Source: Synechococcus sp. UW179A (GTDB taxonomy: Bacteria > Cyanobacteriota > Cyanobacteriia > PCC-6307 > Cyanobiaceae). Taken from it: a stretch of DNA of 53,266 nt. Within the stretch, counting starts at the first letter, position 1, and each line of letters begins with the position of its first letter. Under the pieces are notes generated by a model. That model searched no databases. It was not told the DNA's origin and saw only the letters and a list, made by a program, of their open reading frames with translations. Location: NCBI RefSeq assembly GCF_900473965.1, contig NZ_UCNJ01000020.1, positions 1-53,266 of the forward strand, in the 5' to 3' direction. A program made the translations under genes and the position numbers. Shown here one piece after another: positions 8,704 through 17,867 of the stretch.

Positions 8704-9062
8704 GGCCAGGAGGAGCACTCTGTTGAATCTTGACGATGACCATCGCCAACGACAACGAAAGGCACCAAAACGAAAAGTTTTCGGCAGCCAATCATCAAAC
8801 ACCAGTTTCAATCGCAGCAGCTATCAAGGCGAAGCCGATCACTGCACTGCCAGCTTGACCGTGAACGGGTTCTGATCATGGAACGGGGGATGCCCTTCTT
8901 GAATGGTGTCATTCACCTGGCTGCCATGGCTGCAATCACAGCCATGAATCACTGATGGGAAAGAAGAGTGGCAAAGTGAAGCTGGAGCTCAGGTCTTTGG
9001 CGCAAGCAACGGCACACTCCATCGGTCCTTGAACCAAAGTCATCCGGACTTGGACAACGCAC
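8704..9062. other. Intergenic stretch with one perfect hairpin
   Basis: About 360 bases without a supportable gene between the deaminase start and the porin stop. The only clear structure is the inverted repeat CATGGCTG / CAGCCATG at 8925-8946 (8-bp arms, 6-base loop) with no T tract behind it. Confidence 0.45.
8925..8946. repeat. Perfect 8-bp inverted repeat
   Basis: CATGGCTG, a six-base loop, then CAGCCATG. It lies upstream of the deaminase and beyond the 3' end of the porin. It could stall transcription from either side or bind a dimeric regulator; neither is shown. Confidence 0.5.
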
Positions 9063-10403
9063 TCAAAACAGCATGGTGAGTTGCAGAAGACCACTGACCG
9101 AATCATCTTCTGCGTCACGGTCACCAACAAGAGGCAGCACAGTGACTGTTGGCTGAAAATAAAGCGAATCGGCGAGGGCGATTTGTGCATATCCCTGCAA
9201 CATCAGCTCATTGGGATTGAACTCAGCTTCCAAAAATGGTTCGCTTCTATTGATCTTTGCCCATGAGACACCGACACCGATGCTGTCGTTCGGACGGCTT
9301 CCCAGAGGCCCCATCGCCGTGAACCCCGCCGTGACGGACGCACCCATCTGATTGCTGATGGACGGCGACCATCCAGCACTGAGAAAACCACTGATCCCAC
9401 TGCTGTCCTGCTGAGGCCGAAAACTAGACAATCGCTGATTCAGCAGGGCATACACCCCCCATGCACCCAATTCGGTGAAGCAATTCGTGGTGCTGCCGCT
9501 TTGGCAGACCACAGATTCGCCCCCCTGCGACCAGGCACCTAACCCAAAGGATCCTGGTTTGCGAGCTTTACCAGCGACCCATCCACTCCCGGCTTCAGCG
9601 ATGCTGAACAGCGGACCACTGAGAGATGGGGCATCTAGACCGGTCTGGACCGATGCATCACGGAGGCCTCCGCGACCGTCGTAGACACCGGCACTGAAGT
9701 AAGCACGGCCATCCAAAACATCAGGCTGTGCAGTGATTGTCAGTCCGAGAGCTGAGTTGGTGTAGCCCGGCAACCGACCCAAGAGCGTCGGCATGGAATA
9801 GATGGGTGTGAAGGCCAAGCTGGTGAGATTGTCAACCTGATAACGCGCCACATCGGTCTTATCAGGTCGGTTGATGTTGGCGAAGGTGATGCTGGTTGAC
9901 TGCTTTCCAGCAATCACACGAAGCCGTCCATCCAAGAAATCCTTGCGAATGGCGAACTCAAACAGCTCCGAACGGTTTAGCGGAGGAGACGTAGTCAGGC
10001 TATTGGCTCCCTGCATACTTCCAGTGACCTGCCCAGCACCGGTTGTGGCATTCACCTGCAGTCCCTGAATCCAGATCCAGGTGTGATCGAGACCGATGGC
10101 TTTCCCCAGATCCAAACTTGCTTCCAGCAGCAGTTGTTGAACACCATTAACGGCGTTTTGATTCGAAACGCCTCCCGACCACTGGGATGTGCCATTTCCA
10201 ACCCAAACACCACCGATGCGCAGAGCGCCATCAGCAGGAAGGCCCAGCAAACGCCCCAGTTCACCGGTGCCAGGAGCTGTCTGAGAAGCAGCCGGATTAC
10301 TCGTTGGTGGGGACGACTGGGCCATCACTGGTGCAACGCCTACCCAAACGCATGCGATCAAGCCGCGAATCACTGTTGAACCAAGAGCATAGACAGCGTG
10401 CAC
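9063..10403 (-). CDS. OprB-type carbohydrate-selective porin
   Basis: An outer-membrane beta-barrel of 446 residues. The N-terminus is a signal peptide (hydrophobic GLIACVWVGVAPVMA, cleavage likely after AMAQ-like VMAQ). The body alternates short amphipathic strands such as LRIGGVWVGNG, LRVIAGKQSTSIT and AYFSAGVYDGRGG, and ends in LLQLTMLF with a C-terminal Phe, the outer-membrane targeting signature. The layout fits the OprB carbohydrate-porin family found in cyanobacteria. Unlike many cyanobacterial somA-type porins, no N-terminal SLH domain is visible. Role: diffusion of small solutes across the outer membrane. It is divergent from the exported protein at 10547, sharing a roughly 140-base promoter region. 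Confidence 0.8.
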   Translation of the reverse strand: MHAVYALGSTVIRGLIACVWVGVAPVMAQSSPPTSNPAASQTAPGTGELGRLLGLPADGALRIGGVWVGNGTSQWSGGVSNQNAVNGVQQLLLEASLDLGKAIGLDHTWIWIQGLQVNATTGAGQVTGSMQGANSLTTSPPLNRSELFEFAIRKDFLDGRLRVIAGKQSTSITFANINRPDKTDVARYQVDNLTSLAFTPIYSMPTLLGRLPGYTNSALGLTITAQPDVLDGRAYFSAGVYDGRGGLRDASVQTGLDAPSLSGPLFSIAEAGSGWVAGKARKPGSFGLGAWSQGGESVVCQSGSTTNCFTELGAWGVYALLNQRLSSFRPQQDSSGISGFLSAGWSPSISNQMGASVTAGFTAMGPLGSRPNDSIGVGVSWAKINRSEPFLEAEFNPNELMLQGYAQIALADSLYFQPTVTVLPLVGDRDAEDDSVSGLLQLTMLF

Positions 10404-10546
10404 CTAGCTCATGTCGATAAAGAACTGACAGGGCCAGCACAACATCTGCAGCACAAAACGGCAAGGTTGTATGACATCTCGTACTCAAGAAGCCATCGAT
10501 TGAGGACAATCAGCGCGACTGTTCATTGGACGAACCGACAAAAGCG

Positions 10547-11260
10547 ATGATCCGATTTGTATTGGCCGCACTGGTATTCGTCTGCGTCACACTGACTCCG
10601 GTCCTTCCTGTTTGGGCCGTTTCAGCTTCCGACCTGGAGTATCAACTCAGCAGCAAGGAAGGAATCTCTCGATTGCTGCCGTCTTTTCGTGATAAGAGGG
10701 GCCACTTCAAGGTGCCTGATCCCACAAAGGATCCGCAGGCGTTTCTGACGGCTCAGCAGACATTGACAATTCTCATTGATCAGGCCGAGAGTCTTGCCTT
10801 GAATCGATTAAGCCCCAACGACCTTCAACGACGGCTGAGTGAAACGCCCACGCACCTACCTCCACAATGGAAACGCGCTGAAATCGCCATACGGACGGAC
10901 GGACGGACACAAAGCTGCGCCGATGAAGACATGGACTGCTCGGCCTACGGTTCAGGGTCATTTCTTAACACCCTGGAACCAGTGGAAGGCCTCAAGCAGG
11001 CTTTTTACACAAGCGTGAATAACCAAGGGGATGCAGAAGCACTGGTCTATCTCCAGCCAACAGCAGTTGCCAGCGTGAGCCGGATTCTCTTGGCAGCCTC
11101 AAACTCGGCAGGCGTCTGGATTCCAGCGGCCTATGCCCTGGGCCCAGCAGGCGGCGACGCCTTCTTGATTGTCAACAACTGCCTTGACCTTGCCGAAGCC
11201 AACAACGGCATCCTCAAACCGGCAGCGATGCTTGTCGCTGCACTGCAGTGGGTTGAGTAG
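10547..11260 (+). CDS. Exported protein of unknown function
   Basis: Not recognised. From the ATG at 10547 (preferred over an in-frame TTG at 10526) the 237 residues begin with a clear Sec signal peptide, MIRFVLAALVFVCVTL..., ending at about VWAVSA. The mature part holds two Cys in a short loop (SCADEDMDCSAYGSGSF), suggesting a disulfide, and ends in alternating helices without a membrane anchor. Likely periplasmic or secreted. It faces away from the porin gene and is 64 bases ahead of the deaminase at 11325 on the same strand, so those two may share a promoter. Confidence 0.7.
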   Translation: MIRFVLAALVFVCVTLTPVLPVWAVSASDLEYQLSSKEGISRLLPSFRDKRGHFKVPDPTKDPQAFLTAQQTLTILIDQAESLALNRLSPNDLQRRLSETPTHLPPQWKRAEIAIRTDGRTQSCADEDMDCSAYGSGSFLNTLEPVEGLKQAFYTSVNNQGDAEALVYLQPTAVASVSRILLAASNSAGVWIPAAYALGPAGGDAFLIVNNCLDLAEANNGILKPAAMLVAALQWVE

Positions 11261-11324
11261 GTGAAGAGCAGCAAACTCAAACTGTTGCCATGCTTTGGAG
11301 AGCTTTCGGTTATGGCTCGACTTC

Positions 11325-11963
11325 ATGGCTGCAACACAACGCCCAGGACAACTTGTTAGCCCAGACCCTCGCCTGATTGATCGTCTTCTCAGTGTGATGG
11401 AAGATGAGATTGTGCCTCTGACATCACGGGAAGTTGTCAAAGGTAACAAGTTGTTCGGCGCAGCGATGTTGAATAAAAAAGACCTCTCAACCATTATCGC
11501 AGGCACTAATCAAGAAACACTTAATCCATTGTTTCATGCAGAAGTTCAAACAATCAACAGCTATTATAACTTAAAAAGCGAGCAGCATGTTGCCCCCAAG
11601 GAGGTTCTTTTCTTGGCCACGCATGAACCCTGTACACTCTGCTCGTCGGCGATTACATGGGCGGGATTTGACAATTTCTACTACTTTTTTAGTCACGAAG
11701 ATTCCCGTGATTCATTCCAGATCGGGCATGATCTTAATATCCTCAAAGAGGTCTTTAAGCATGATCCAGGAGAGTATGCACGCGCAAACAATTACTGGAC
11801 GGGCTATAGCATCTGCGACCTAATCGATAATTGCGATAGCAGCGACAAATATTCGTTCAATCAACGCGCCACATCGCTTCGTGGAACCTACCAGAAACTC
11901 TCCAGCCAGTACCAAAAAAGCAAAGGGCAATCATGTGACCCCGCTTATATTCCTCTGAACTAA
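11325..11963 (+). CDS. Cytidine deaminase-like zinc enzyme
   Basis: A 212-residue protein from the ATG at 11325 (a TTG at 11295 is an alternative). The zinc-binding triad of the deaminase superfamily is present: His71-Ala-Glu73 in LFHAEVQTI, and Cys103/Cys106 in HEPCTLCSSAITWAG. It is not closely similar to the deaminase at 8224-8703: the loop is longer and the C-terminal 100 residues (FSHEDSRDSFQIGHDL, then an acidic and Tyr/Asn-rich tail) are unlike standard cytidine or dCMP deaminases. The reaction is a hydrolytic deamination of an unknown substrate. It has no signal peptide and is thus cytoplasmic, even though the gene before it encodes an exported protein. Confidence 0.78.
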   Translation: MAATQRPGQLVSPDPRLIDRLLSVMEDEIVPLTSREVVKGNKLFGAAMLNKKDLSTIIAGTNQETLNPLFHAEVQTINSYYNLKSEQHVAPKEVLFLATHEPCTLCSSAITWAGFDNFYYFFSHEDSRDSFQIGHDLNILKEVFKHDPGEYARANNYWTGYSICDLIDNCDSSDKYSFNQRATSLRGTYQKLSSQYQKSKGQSCDPAYIPLN

Positions 11964-12114
11964 TCGAGACCGCTATCACATCGAACCATCGTGAAGAGTG
12001 GCTTAGAGTCGTTTAATTAATCATGAAACAGGTCGAATTGGACGAGCCATTCAGGAGAACAATCGGAATGCAATTGTAATTGCAGGAATCATAACTCTCA
12101 GGACTCCTCAGGGA

Positions 12115-13452
12115 TCACATGCAAGCCGGTGACGGTGCATCGAGTGTCGGCAAGATCTGATCTGGATCCCAGCGGCGTTTGATCTCTTGCAAAAGCGCAA
12201 GATCCTCGGCATAGGCCAGCTGCAATTGACGTCCGTAGCGAATTGTTCCGGGATGGCGTTCCACCAAATAGACGTGGCAACAGATTGGGGCTAAGGCATC
12301 AAAAAGGGCATCAGACCATTGCCTCACCAAAGGCCCAGCCTGCCTGTCGTCAGGATGCCAGAGACCCGAAATCACAATTGACCATTCGGCATCTCGCCCC
12401 CTGTAAGTGGAGCTGTGCATCGCTTGATCGCGCACCGCTCCACCGATGTGTTGCAAATCAATTCGACAGAGAGGATTCGGAGCTCGTTGAATCGCTTTGT
12501 TTAGAGAGCAGGCTAGTGATTCCGTCTGGCCAGATTTCACGCTGATGGCATGAATCCAGGAACGAAGTCGCCGTCGCCGATTGGTATCTGCTGCCGGCTC
12601 GACCGGAAAGGTTCCGTCATGCAGGGGCATGTTGAAATCCGGTAAGTCCTCCAGGCCCATCACGCGATCCCACCAGACACCCAAGGAATCTGCTTCGGGT
12701 GGGGAATCGTCGCTATCTCTTGCGACGTTGACGACGTAGCTCAGCACAGCAGGCTCTTTGCTTTCGGGAGGGGTCCCCAACACAAATGAGCACGACCTGG
12801 ATCGAGGCATGACTTCCGCCTCCTGCAGATAGCTTTGCAATCCCTCAAGAGCATGCAGGGAACGCATCACATCCAACGATTGTCGTGCGTGGGTCCGAAG
12901 CGTGGCCTCCGTGATCACAGCGAGAAAGGGCGCAGCTCCCCGCAGCAACCTCCAGGACGTAGGGTCCTGCGCTTCCCCCTGCAAGACAAACGGCGTGCCA
13001 TCGGCGCGAACACCCCGCAACGCCACGATGCTGTCGAGGGTGAGACCGAGACTTCGGCTGAGATGGCCGATGCCGCCCATCAAGAGCAGACCAAAGCCGG
13101 GCGTTGCATGAGTGCCCACAGGGAGCATGCATTGATGGGGTGACAAATCCCGAAGCAGTGCTCCCATACCCACGCCTCCCTGCACCCGCACCTGATCTTC
13201 CTCAAGCTCAATGGCTGTGAAGTGCGCAGAAAGATCCAGCACCAGTGCTCCATCGGCCGCACAGAAGCGGCTATGGCCTCCGCTGCGTACCATCAGGGGC
13301 ACACCGGCTTGGCGTGCCTGCAGAACAGCAGCAACCACATCCTGTTCGCAGCGAGGCCGAAGAATCATCAGCGGATCCGAAGCCGCAGCGTCACCGTTAA
13401 ACAAGTCAGCGAGTGCTTGCTCATAGTCAGCATGCCCTGGATGCAAAGCCAT
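12115..13452 (-). CDS. FAD-binding oxidoreductase of the BBE/PCMH type
   Basis: A 445-residue flavin oxidase. The PCMH FAD-binding fold is clear: LMVRSGGHSRFCAADGALVL with His60 of RSGGHS, the residue that carries FAD covalently in berberine-bridge-type enzymes, then GGVGMGALLRDL and GGIGHLSRSLGLTLD. The second covalent cysteine of bicovalent members is not seen in its usual loop, so monocovalent binding is likely. The C-terminal RYGRQLQLAYAEDLALLQEI and KRRWDPDQIL fit the BBE tail. Substrates in the family are sugars, alcohols or alkaloid-like molecules; none can be named here. There is no signal peptide. It is followed upstream on the same strand by an MFS gene (13642-14871), which may be its partner. 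Confidence 0.85.
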   Translation of the reverse strand: MALHPGHADYEQALADLFNGDAAASDPLMILRPRCEQDVVAAVLQARQAGVPLMVRSGGHSRFCAADGALVLDLSAHFTAIELEEDQVRVQGGVGMGALLRDLSPHQCMLPVGTHATPGFGLLLMGGIGHLSRSLGLTLDSIVALRGVRADGTPFVLQGEAQDPTSWRLLRGAAPFLAVITEATLRTHARQSLDVMRSLHALEGLQSYLQEAEVMPRSRSCSFVLGTPPESKEPAVLSYVVNVARDSDDSPPEADSLGVWWDRVMGLEDLPDFNMPLHDGTFPVEPAADTNRRRRLRSWIHAISVKSGQTESLACSLNKAIQRAPNPLCRIDLQHIGGAVRDQAMHSSTYRGRDAEWSIVISGLWHPDDRQAGPLVRQWSDALFDALAPICCHVYLVERHPGTIRYGRQLQLAYAEDLALLQEIKRRWDPDQILPTLDAPSPACM

Positions 13453-13641
13453 TGACGTCTTCTAAAACGGAGGCGAGTGCTGAAGCCGTTCGTTCATGCT
13501 GAATGGCGTCTGAACCGTACGCACCAACAAGCGACAAAGCGCAACAGCGCTTTGGGCTAACAGAAACCAATTCAGCTGCTCGGCGCGGAAGTCAGAATGA
13601 TGTCAATCGACGTATGGCGCGAGGGGTGCATCGCCAACGAC

Positions 13642-14871
13642 TCATTCTCCTGAGCTGATCTCGCGAGCTGGTGAGCGAATCAACAGACTCAATACGGCTG
13701 CTATGGCCACTGGAACGATGAAGAAGCTCATGGACTGCTGGTAGTTCAGGAATGTGAGCCGTGACACCTCAGAGAGGTCCTCTCCGACGAGAGACATCAA
13801 CAAACCTCCGCCTACAAACACAAATGTGAGTAGGAGCGGGGAGGCCACAGCGACTGCCTTTTCGGGAAGTTCCTGACGAACAAATGACAATCCCAGGGGC
13901 GCGGCCCCAAGTCCAAATCCAAGGACGAACATGGCCAGAAACGCCAGGGAGATGCTTAACGAGACACTGAATAACAAGACCATGGTGAGCAAGGCAAGCG
14001 CCGAAAACACCCTGGACGGAGTCGTCAGCCCCGACCGAGTAGCCCAGAGGCCACTGATCACTCCGCCAAGCGTGAGTCCAGACACGAGCATGGAGTTCAT
14101 CGAAGCAGCACGGCCTGAGGTTGCGTCAAAAAGATCGATCTGAAAGCGGATATTCCAGAGATCCTCGAGAGCCAGGAAACAGGAGAAGAGACCGACGAAG
14201 TACAACGTCCCAACCCAGAAACGTGGCGACCTGGTGCACAGCACAAGAGACCGTCCAATATCGACCCAAGAAGGGACCATTTGTCTCGGCGATGCTGGAC
14301 CCTGCGGCTGAGGCGACAACAGCAAAAGCATCAGCAAAGAGAGACTCAGTAAAACAACTGTGCTCAATCCAAACAAACGACTCGGATTGCTAATCCATGG
14401 CAGAAAAGCGAAGACGCCGGTTAAAGCTCCCACACCATTGGCACAGCTTTGGCTGATATTGAGCATCAGTGGAAAGCGGCGCGAATAAACCATCGAAACC
14501 ACCTCGACAACACCAACAAAAGCTGATCCAAAACCAATTCCAAAGAGACACCTGGCCAGAAGCAACTGAGGAAAAGAGTCAGCAAATGCCATCACCCAGG
14601 CCCCAGAAGCGGCAATCCAAGCTGAAGCCACCATCAGCAGACGCATCGGAACGCGGATCAGCAGAATTCCTAGGAAAAATTGAGAGATGGAATAAGCAAA
14701 GAAATACACTCCACCAGCCAAACCAATCTGGGCCTCATTCAGTCCTAACTTTGAAGACAATCCACCAGCTGCGATTGCGTAACCAACAACACAAACTAAA
14801 TTCATGCAGAAGAAGGTCTGCACAACGAGCCATTTCAATAAACCTGATCGGCCGATTTCCATGGCAAACAC
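13642..14871 (-). CDS. MFS transporter
   Basis: A 409-residue membrane protein with 12 predicted helices (start at 14871, or Met4 at 14862). FFAYSISQFFLGILLIRVP after helix 2 is a degenerate motif A, and the second half has SGLWATRSGLTTPSRV at the equivalent loop. The substrate is unknown. It is only distantly similar to the MFS protein at 1634. It lies about 190 bases ahead of the BBE oxidoreductase on the same strand, so the pair may be co-expressed for uptake and oxidation of one compound; this is inference from position. Confidence 0.83.
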   Translation of the reverse strand: MFAMEIGRSGLLKWLVVQTFFCMNLVCVVGYAIAAGGLSSKLGLNEAQIGLAGGVYFFAYSISQFFLGILLIRVPMRLLMVASAWIAASGAWVMAFADSFPQLLLARCLFGIGFGSAFVGVVEVVSMVYSRRFPLMLNISQSCANGVGALTGVFAFLPWISNPSRLFGLSTVVLLSLSLLMLLLLSPQPQGPASPRQMVPSWVDIGRSLVLCTRSPRFWVGTLYFVGLFSCFLALEDLWNIRFQIDLFDATSGRAASMNSMLVSGLTLGGVISGLWATRSGLTTPSRVFSALALLTMVLLFSVSLSISLAFLAMFVLGFGLGAAPLGLSFVRQELPEKAVAVASPLLLTFVFVGGGLLMSLVGEDLSEVSRLTFLNYQQSMSFFIVPVAIAAVLSLLIRSPAREISSGE

Positions 14872-15147
14872 ATTGTGATAGAACAGTAGCCACCAAAAGC
14901 AGCGATGGCATTAATCACTTCACAGGGGACCATTCAGCATGAAGGCAGCAAGGATAGTCGGCAAAGCGAATACCTTTTGAAGATGATGCAAAATTGTCAG
15001 TCCAAAGATATTCATGGCTTTCAATAACAATGATATGTTTCATGCACTGACAGTCAAAATAATCGATCAAAATAAATAAAACTCTCTATCTTCCTTCCTT
15101 GTGTTTAGGCATAGAAGTCTGCCAAGTACTCCCGGTATGGAGCACCT

Positions 15148-15294
15148 TTGACCCTTGGCGTTATCCGCATCGAGAGAGGTGACTACGTGCCCTGTCGTGT
15201 GGCTGAATGGCGAGTGGTTTTCTCAGAGCCAGCCGTGGAAGTGTTGCTGGGTGATAGAAGTATGGCTGCCACAAAGGCTCCCTATGAGTACTGA
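15148..15294 (+). CDS. Candidate small protein, 48 residues, TTG start
   Basis: Not recognised. The frame, opened by a TAG at 15112, reads IRIERGDYVPCRVAEW, then VVFSEPAVEVLLGD and ends KAPYEY. The residue mix is that of a small folded protein, with alternating charged and hydrophobic residues, and it is better than the other five frames over the same bases. There is no ATG, so the TTG start is a guess. It may be the remains of a longer gene. Confidence 0.33.
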   Translation: MTLGVIRIERGDYVPCRVAEWRVVFSEPAVEVLLGDRSMAATKAPYEY

Positions 15295-15321
15295 GGGTAG
15301 AGACCCCATCAGTCTTCTTCA

Positions 15322-15346
15322 GGGCCTTCAAGCCCCCTTTTTGTTG
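15322..15346 (+). terminator. Weak possible rho-independent terminator
   Basis: GGGC, a six-base loop, GCCC, then CCTTTTTGTT, about 30 bases after the candidate small ORF. The stem is only four G/C pairs, so the call is tentative. Confidence 0.25.
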
Positions 15347-16022
15347 TCTCTTTGTCAACTCAGGAACTTGAAACCATACCCTTGTTTTCCTTAAGAACAC
15401 CTCAGGGATACCGATTTCAATTGTTTACACCGATAACAAGAACTGACCCCTGAACCCACTGATGCAGCTGGGATATCAGGCATTCACTGTCAATTAAACT
15501 TCTCAAATGAGAGAAGGCCGCCCTTCCCGGTGGAAAGACGGCCTAACTCGCTCGTTTGTGCATTGTTCAACCCGTTACTTGTGGCAAAAGGAAGGGGTCG
15601 AAGCTTCTGGCTAGAGGCACCCTGGGGCCATTGGCTCTAGGTGTCGGGTTGTGACCTCCTAGGGCACCTAGGGCGGTGCAAGCGGAGTGTCGATTGGCGT
15701 GGCGCACAAGGTCTGCCTACCAAAGGACCAACCCAGGTCATTGTTGAGACTGTTGGAGCAGGGGCCAGAAAGTCAGTCTGCTTCTGCAATCTGCTCAGGT
15801 GGAGTATCGGCCGTCATGGGCTCCTCCGATGTCGTGGCCTTACTCTCCACCCGCAGTGGGCCTTTTGACATCGGTTGAATCGCGCATTGCCTTCCAAGGC
15901 AAAACCTCCAATAGTGGAAATGGCGTGGCTTGAGCGTTTTCGCTGATCTCAGGTCGTTATCCAGGCGACAGTTTTAAGGAAGCGCCCGGTTGTCCACGCT
16001 GATTCTTGAGTGGGAGAAACCG

Positions 16023-16145
16023 ATGGACTACAGAGTGGACGCGGTACTGAGCGTCAGCGTGAAAGGAACCCTTGAGCGGTCAACAAGATTGCAGAAGCAG
16101 ACGGCGAGTGTTGACGTCAGCAAATCAGCAACCCTGATTGGCTGA
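16023..16145 (+). CDS. Small ORF coupled to the next gene, 40 residues
   Basis: Not recognised. ATG at 16023 is preceded by GGGAG at good spacing (a plausible ribosome binding site). The product starts MDYRVDAVLSVSVKGTLER and is basic towards its end. Its TGA stop overlaps the ATG of the 267-residue gene by one base (TGATG), the classic arrangement for translational coupling. This overlap, with the ribosome binding site, is the main reason to call it a gene. It may be a leader peptide that controls the downstream gene or a small partner protein. Confidence 0.45.
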   Translation: MDYRVDAVLSVSVKGTLERSTRLQKQTASVDVSKSATLIG

Positions 16146-16948
16146 TGACGGGATTCGCGAAAGAGATTGAGGTCGGTGATGGTTACTCATCCAAGCGGAC
16201 CAAAGAGATCTTCAATCAGAACTTCAAGGACGCCACCCCTGATGAGATTGAGGCTTCCCAGAAGTGCTTCGATCACGACAGATGGGCTGAGGAGAACCAG
16301 AAACACAAAATTTGGAAACCAGACCTGTTGGCCCCTGTCCCAGAGGGGCAACAAGGCCATGGTGTGTTCGTGGTCAAGCACTCGAACACCATCACCTTCA
16401 TGTGTGGGCTTTGGGCGGTTGTGCTTGCGCTTACCGACGAAGCAGGCAAGAGGCATAAATATCCGTTGTGGACATTAGGAGTGAAGACCGGTAAACGATT
16501 CCGATGCTCACCCTCAGGTATTCGGGAGCTGATCTTGGATCAGTTCGATGAGGAGACCTACACCGCGTGGAAACAGCTGGTGATGAGCAATAAGGAAGGG
16601 GCTTATGAAGCTCTTGCTTCGGCATGCGACTGGCTTGGTCACAAAAAGAAAGTCGGGTTGAGCTACATCAGCGGGCGCTCATCAATGCAGCTCTTAACCG
16701 AGCTGGGGATTCGATGCGAAAGAGACCATGCCTTCCTCTACCCCCATTACAAAAAGATGTTTGAGGAGAAGCTTTTGAATGAAACCAAGTCGGAATATGA
16801 ACAGTGGCTGAAACAGGCTTCAAACGAACATCGAGAGATGTTCCGGCAGATGGTGGCGAACACTAAGAGAGAGAACCCAAGGCTCACCGAAGCAGGCGCA
16901 CGACAACAGGTCATGATTACTCTCCATGAGATGGGCGTGATGACATAA
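16145..16948 (+). CDS. Protein of unknown function, 267 residues
   Basis: Not recognised. A soluble protein rich in Lys, Glu and aromatic residues without signal peptide or membrane segment. Visible landmarks are a central beta-rich part (GVFVVKHSNTITFMCGLWAV, KYPLWTLGVKTGKRFRCSPS) and a long charged helical C-terminus from about residue 195 (EKLLNETKSEYEQWLKQ). Its ATG is fused to the stop of the 40-codon ORF, and an in-frame TGA at 16112 rules out a much longer N-terminus. The LOG-family gene follows 22 bases later on the same strand. With no clear relatives and a gene-poor flank, horizontal origin is plausible. Confidence 0.65.
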   Translation: MTGFAKEIEVGDGYSSKRTKEIFNQNFKDATPDEIEASQKCFDHDRWAEENQKHKIWKPDLLAPVPEGQQGHGVFVVKHSNTITFMCGLWAVVLALTDEAGKRHKYPLWTLGVKTGKRFRCSPSGIRELILDQFDEETYTAWKQLVMSNKEGAYEALASACDWLGHKKKVGLSYISGRSSMQLLTELGIRCERDHAFLYPHYKKMFEEKLLNETKSEYEQWLKQASNEHREMFRQMVANTKRENPRLTEAGARQQVMITLHEMGVMT

Positions 16949-16970
16949 AACCCTCTGCCAGCATGTTTGT

Positions 16971-17867
16971 ATGGATGTCTCATCAATGTCTTCAGCATCA
17001 AGCGACTCCAGATTCCCAGTCGAAGATAAGCGCTTAATTGCGCAAAATCTTGATCAAATTGTCAACTCTGATACCTACAAATTGGTACAGCATGATCTTG
17101 ATCTGATTAATAGCCCTACGATGCGCGGCGTTAAGATGCTTTTGGAGGTCGGCAAGCCTGAACTTCGCTTGGAGGAGGCTGGAATCACTTCCACTGTTAT
17201 TGTATTAGGTGGAGCCCGAATTCAGGAGCGTTCAGAAGCAGAGTTAAGTCTAGCTAATCATCTGAATGCACTGGCTGCTGATCCCGATTCTGCCCTTCTT
17301 CAGCGCAAGGTTTATCAAGCCAGAAGGCTTGTAGATTTGTCGTGCTATTACGATGACGCCCGGGAATTTGCATTTTTAGTGTCTAGTCATGGACAGCAAA
17401 AAGATAAGGCATTGGATTGTGGCTCATCACCTGTGATTGTCACTGGTGGTGGCCCTGGGATCATGGAAGCTGGCAATCGCGGCGCTTTTGATGCTGGGTG
17501 TCGATCGATAGGCCTAAATATTGACATTCCGAATGAGCCTCCAAATCCTTTCATAACACCGGACTTATGCTTCAAGTTTAATTATTTGTCGCTGCGCAAG
17601 CATCACTTTATAATGCGTTCGGTTGGAGCAATCCTGTTTCCAGGGGGATTTGGTACTTTGGATGAAATGTTTGAGATTTTAACATTGCGGCAGGTGGGGG
17701 TGAAAAGCGCAATGCCGATCATTCTCTTTGGTAGTGAGTATTGGTCTCGAATCATTGACTTCGAATTCATGGCCAATTCAGGGCTGATTGATGACGAAGA
17801 TCGCCAGTTATTTCAGTATGCTGATACTGCTATTGAAGCTTGGGATTTGATTCGTGAGCAGTTTTAA
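16971..17867 (+). CDS. LOG-family protein (TIGR00730-type Rossmann fold)
   Basis: A 298-residue member of the LOG / 'lysine decarboxylase-like' family, whose proven members hydrolyse cytokinin or purine nucleotide monophosphates to free base and ribose 5-phosphate. Both signature motifs are intact: GGGPGIMEAGNRGA and PGGFGTLDEMFE, with the catalytic Arg/Glu pair in FIMRSV and DEMFE. It has an N-terminal extension of about 90 residues before the Rossmann core, as in the longer bacterial LOG branch, so it need not be a cytokinin enzyme. The start could also be the ATG at 16986. Base composition is more AT-rich than the neighbours to the right. It follows the unknown 267-residue gene by 22 bases. 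Confidence 0.87.
   Translation: MDVSSMSSASSDSRFPVEDKRLIAQNLDQIVNSDTYKLVQHDLDLINSPTMRGVKMLLEVGKPELRLEEAGITSTVIVLGGARIQERSEAELSLANHLNALAADPDSALLQRKVYQARRLVDLSCYYDDAREFAFLVSSHGQQKDKALDCGSSPVIVTGGGPGIMEAGNRGAFDAGCRSIGLNIDIPNEPPNPFITPDLCFKFNYLSLRKHHFIMRSVGAILFPGGFGTLDEMFEILTLRQVGVKSAMPIILFGSEYWSRIIDFEFMANSGLIDDEDRQLFQYADTAIEAWDLIREQF

Larger units (their letters stand above)
14872..16022. other. Gene-poor stretch with one candidate small ORF
   Basis: About 1.15 kb. The left 250 bases are AT-rich and probably hold the MFS promoter. A candidate 48-codon ORF lies at 15148-15294, followed by a weak hairpin with a T run. An imperfect inverted repeat (AGGCCG...CGGCCT) sits near 15513-15543 and several CTAGAG/CTCTAG-type palindromes at 15610-15680, suggesting local RNA structure. 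Other ORFs here lack coding character. Confidence 0.4.

Noticed and set aside
15161-15400. A minus-strand frame of 79 codons over the candidate 15148 ORF
   Set aside because: Composition is richer in Pro/Arg/Gln of the sort seen in shadows; the plus-strand reading looks more like a protein.
15513-15543. Inverted repeat AGGCCG...CGGCCT as a terminator
   Set aside because: It has a good stem but no T run after it and no gene ending just before it.
15687-15878. A plus-strand 63-codon frame in the gene-poor stretch
   Set aside because: Ser/Val/Gly-rich without pattern, no ribosome binding site, and overlapping frames are equally long.
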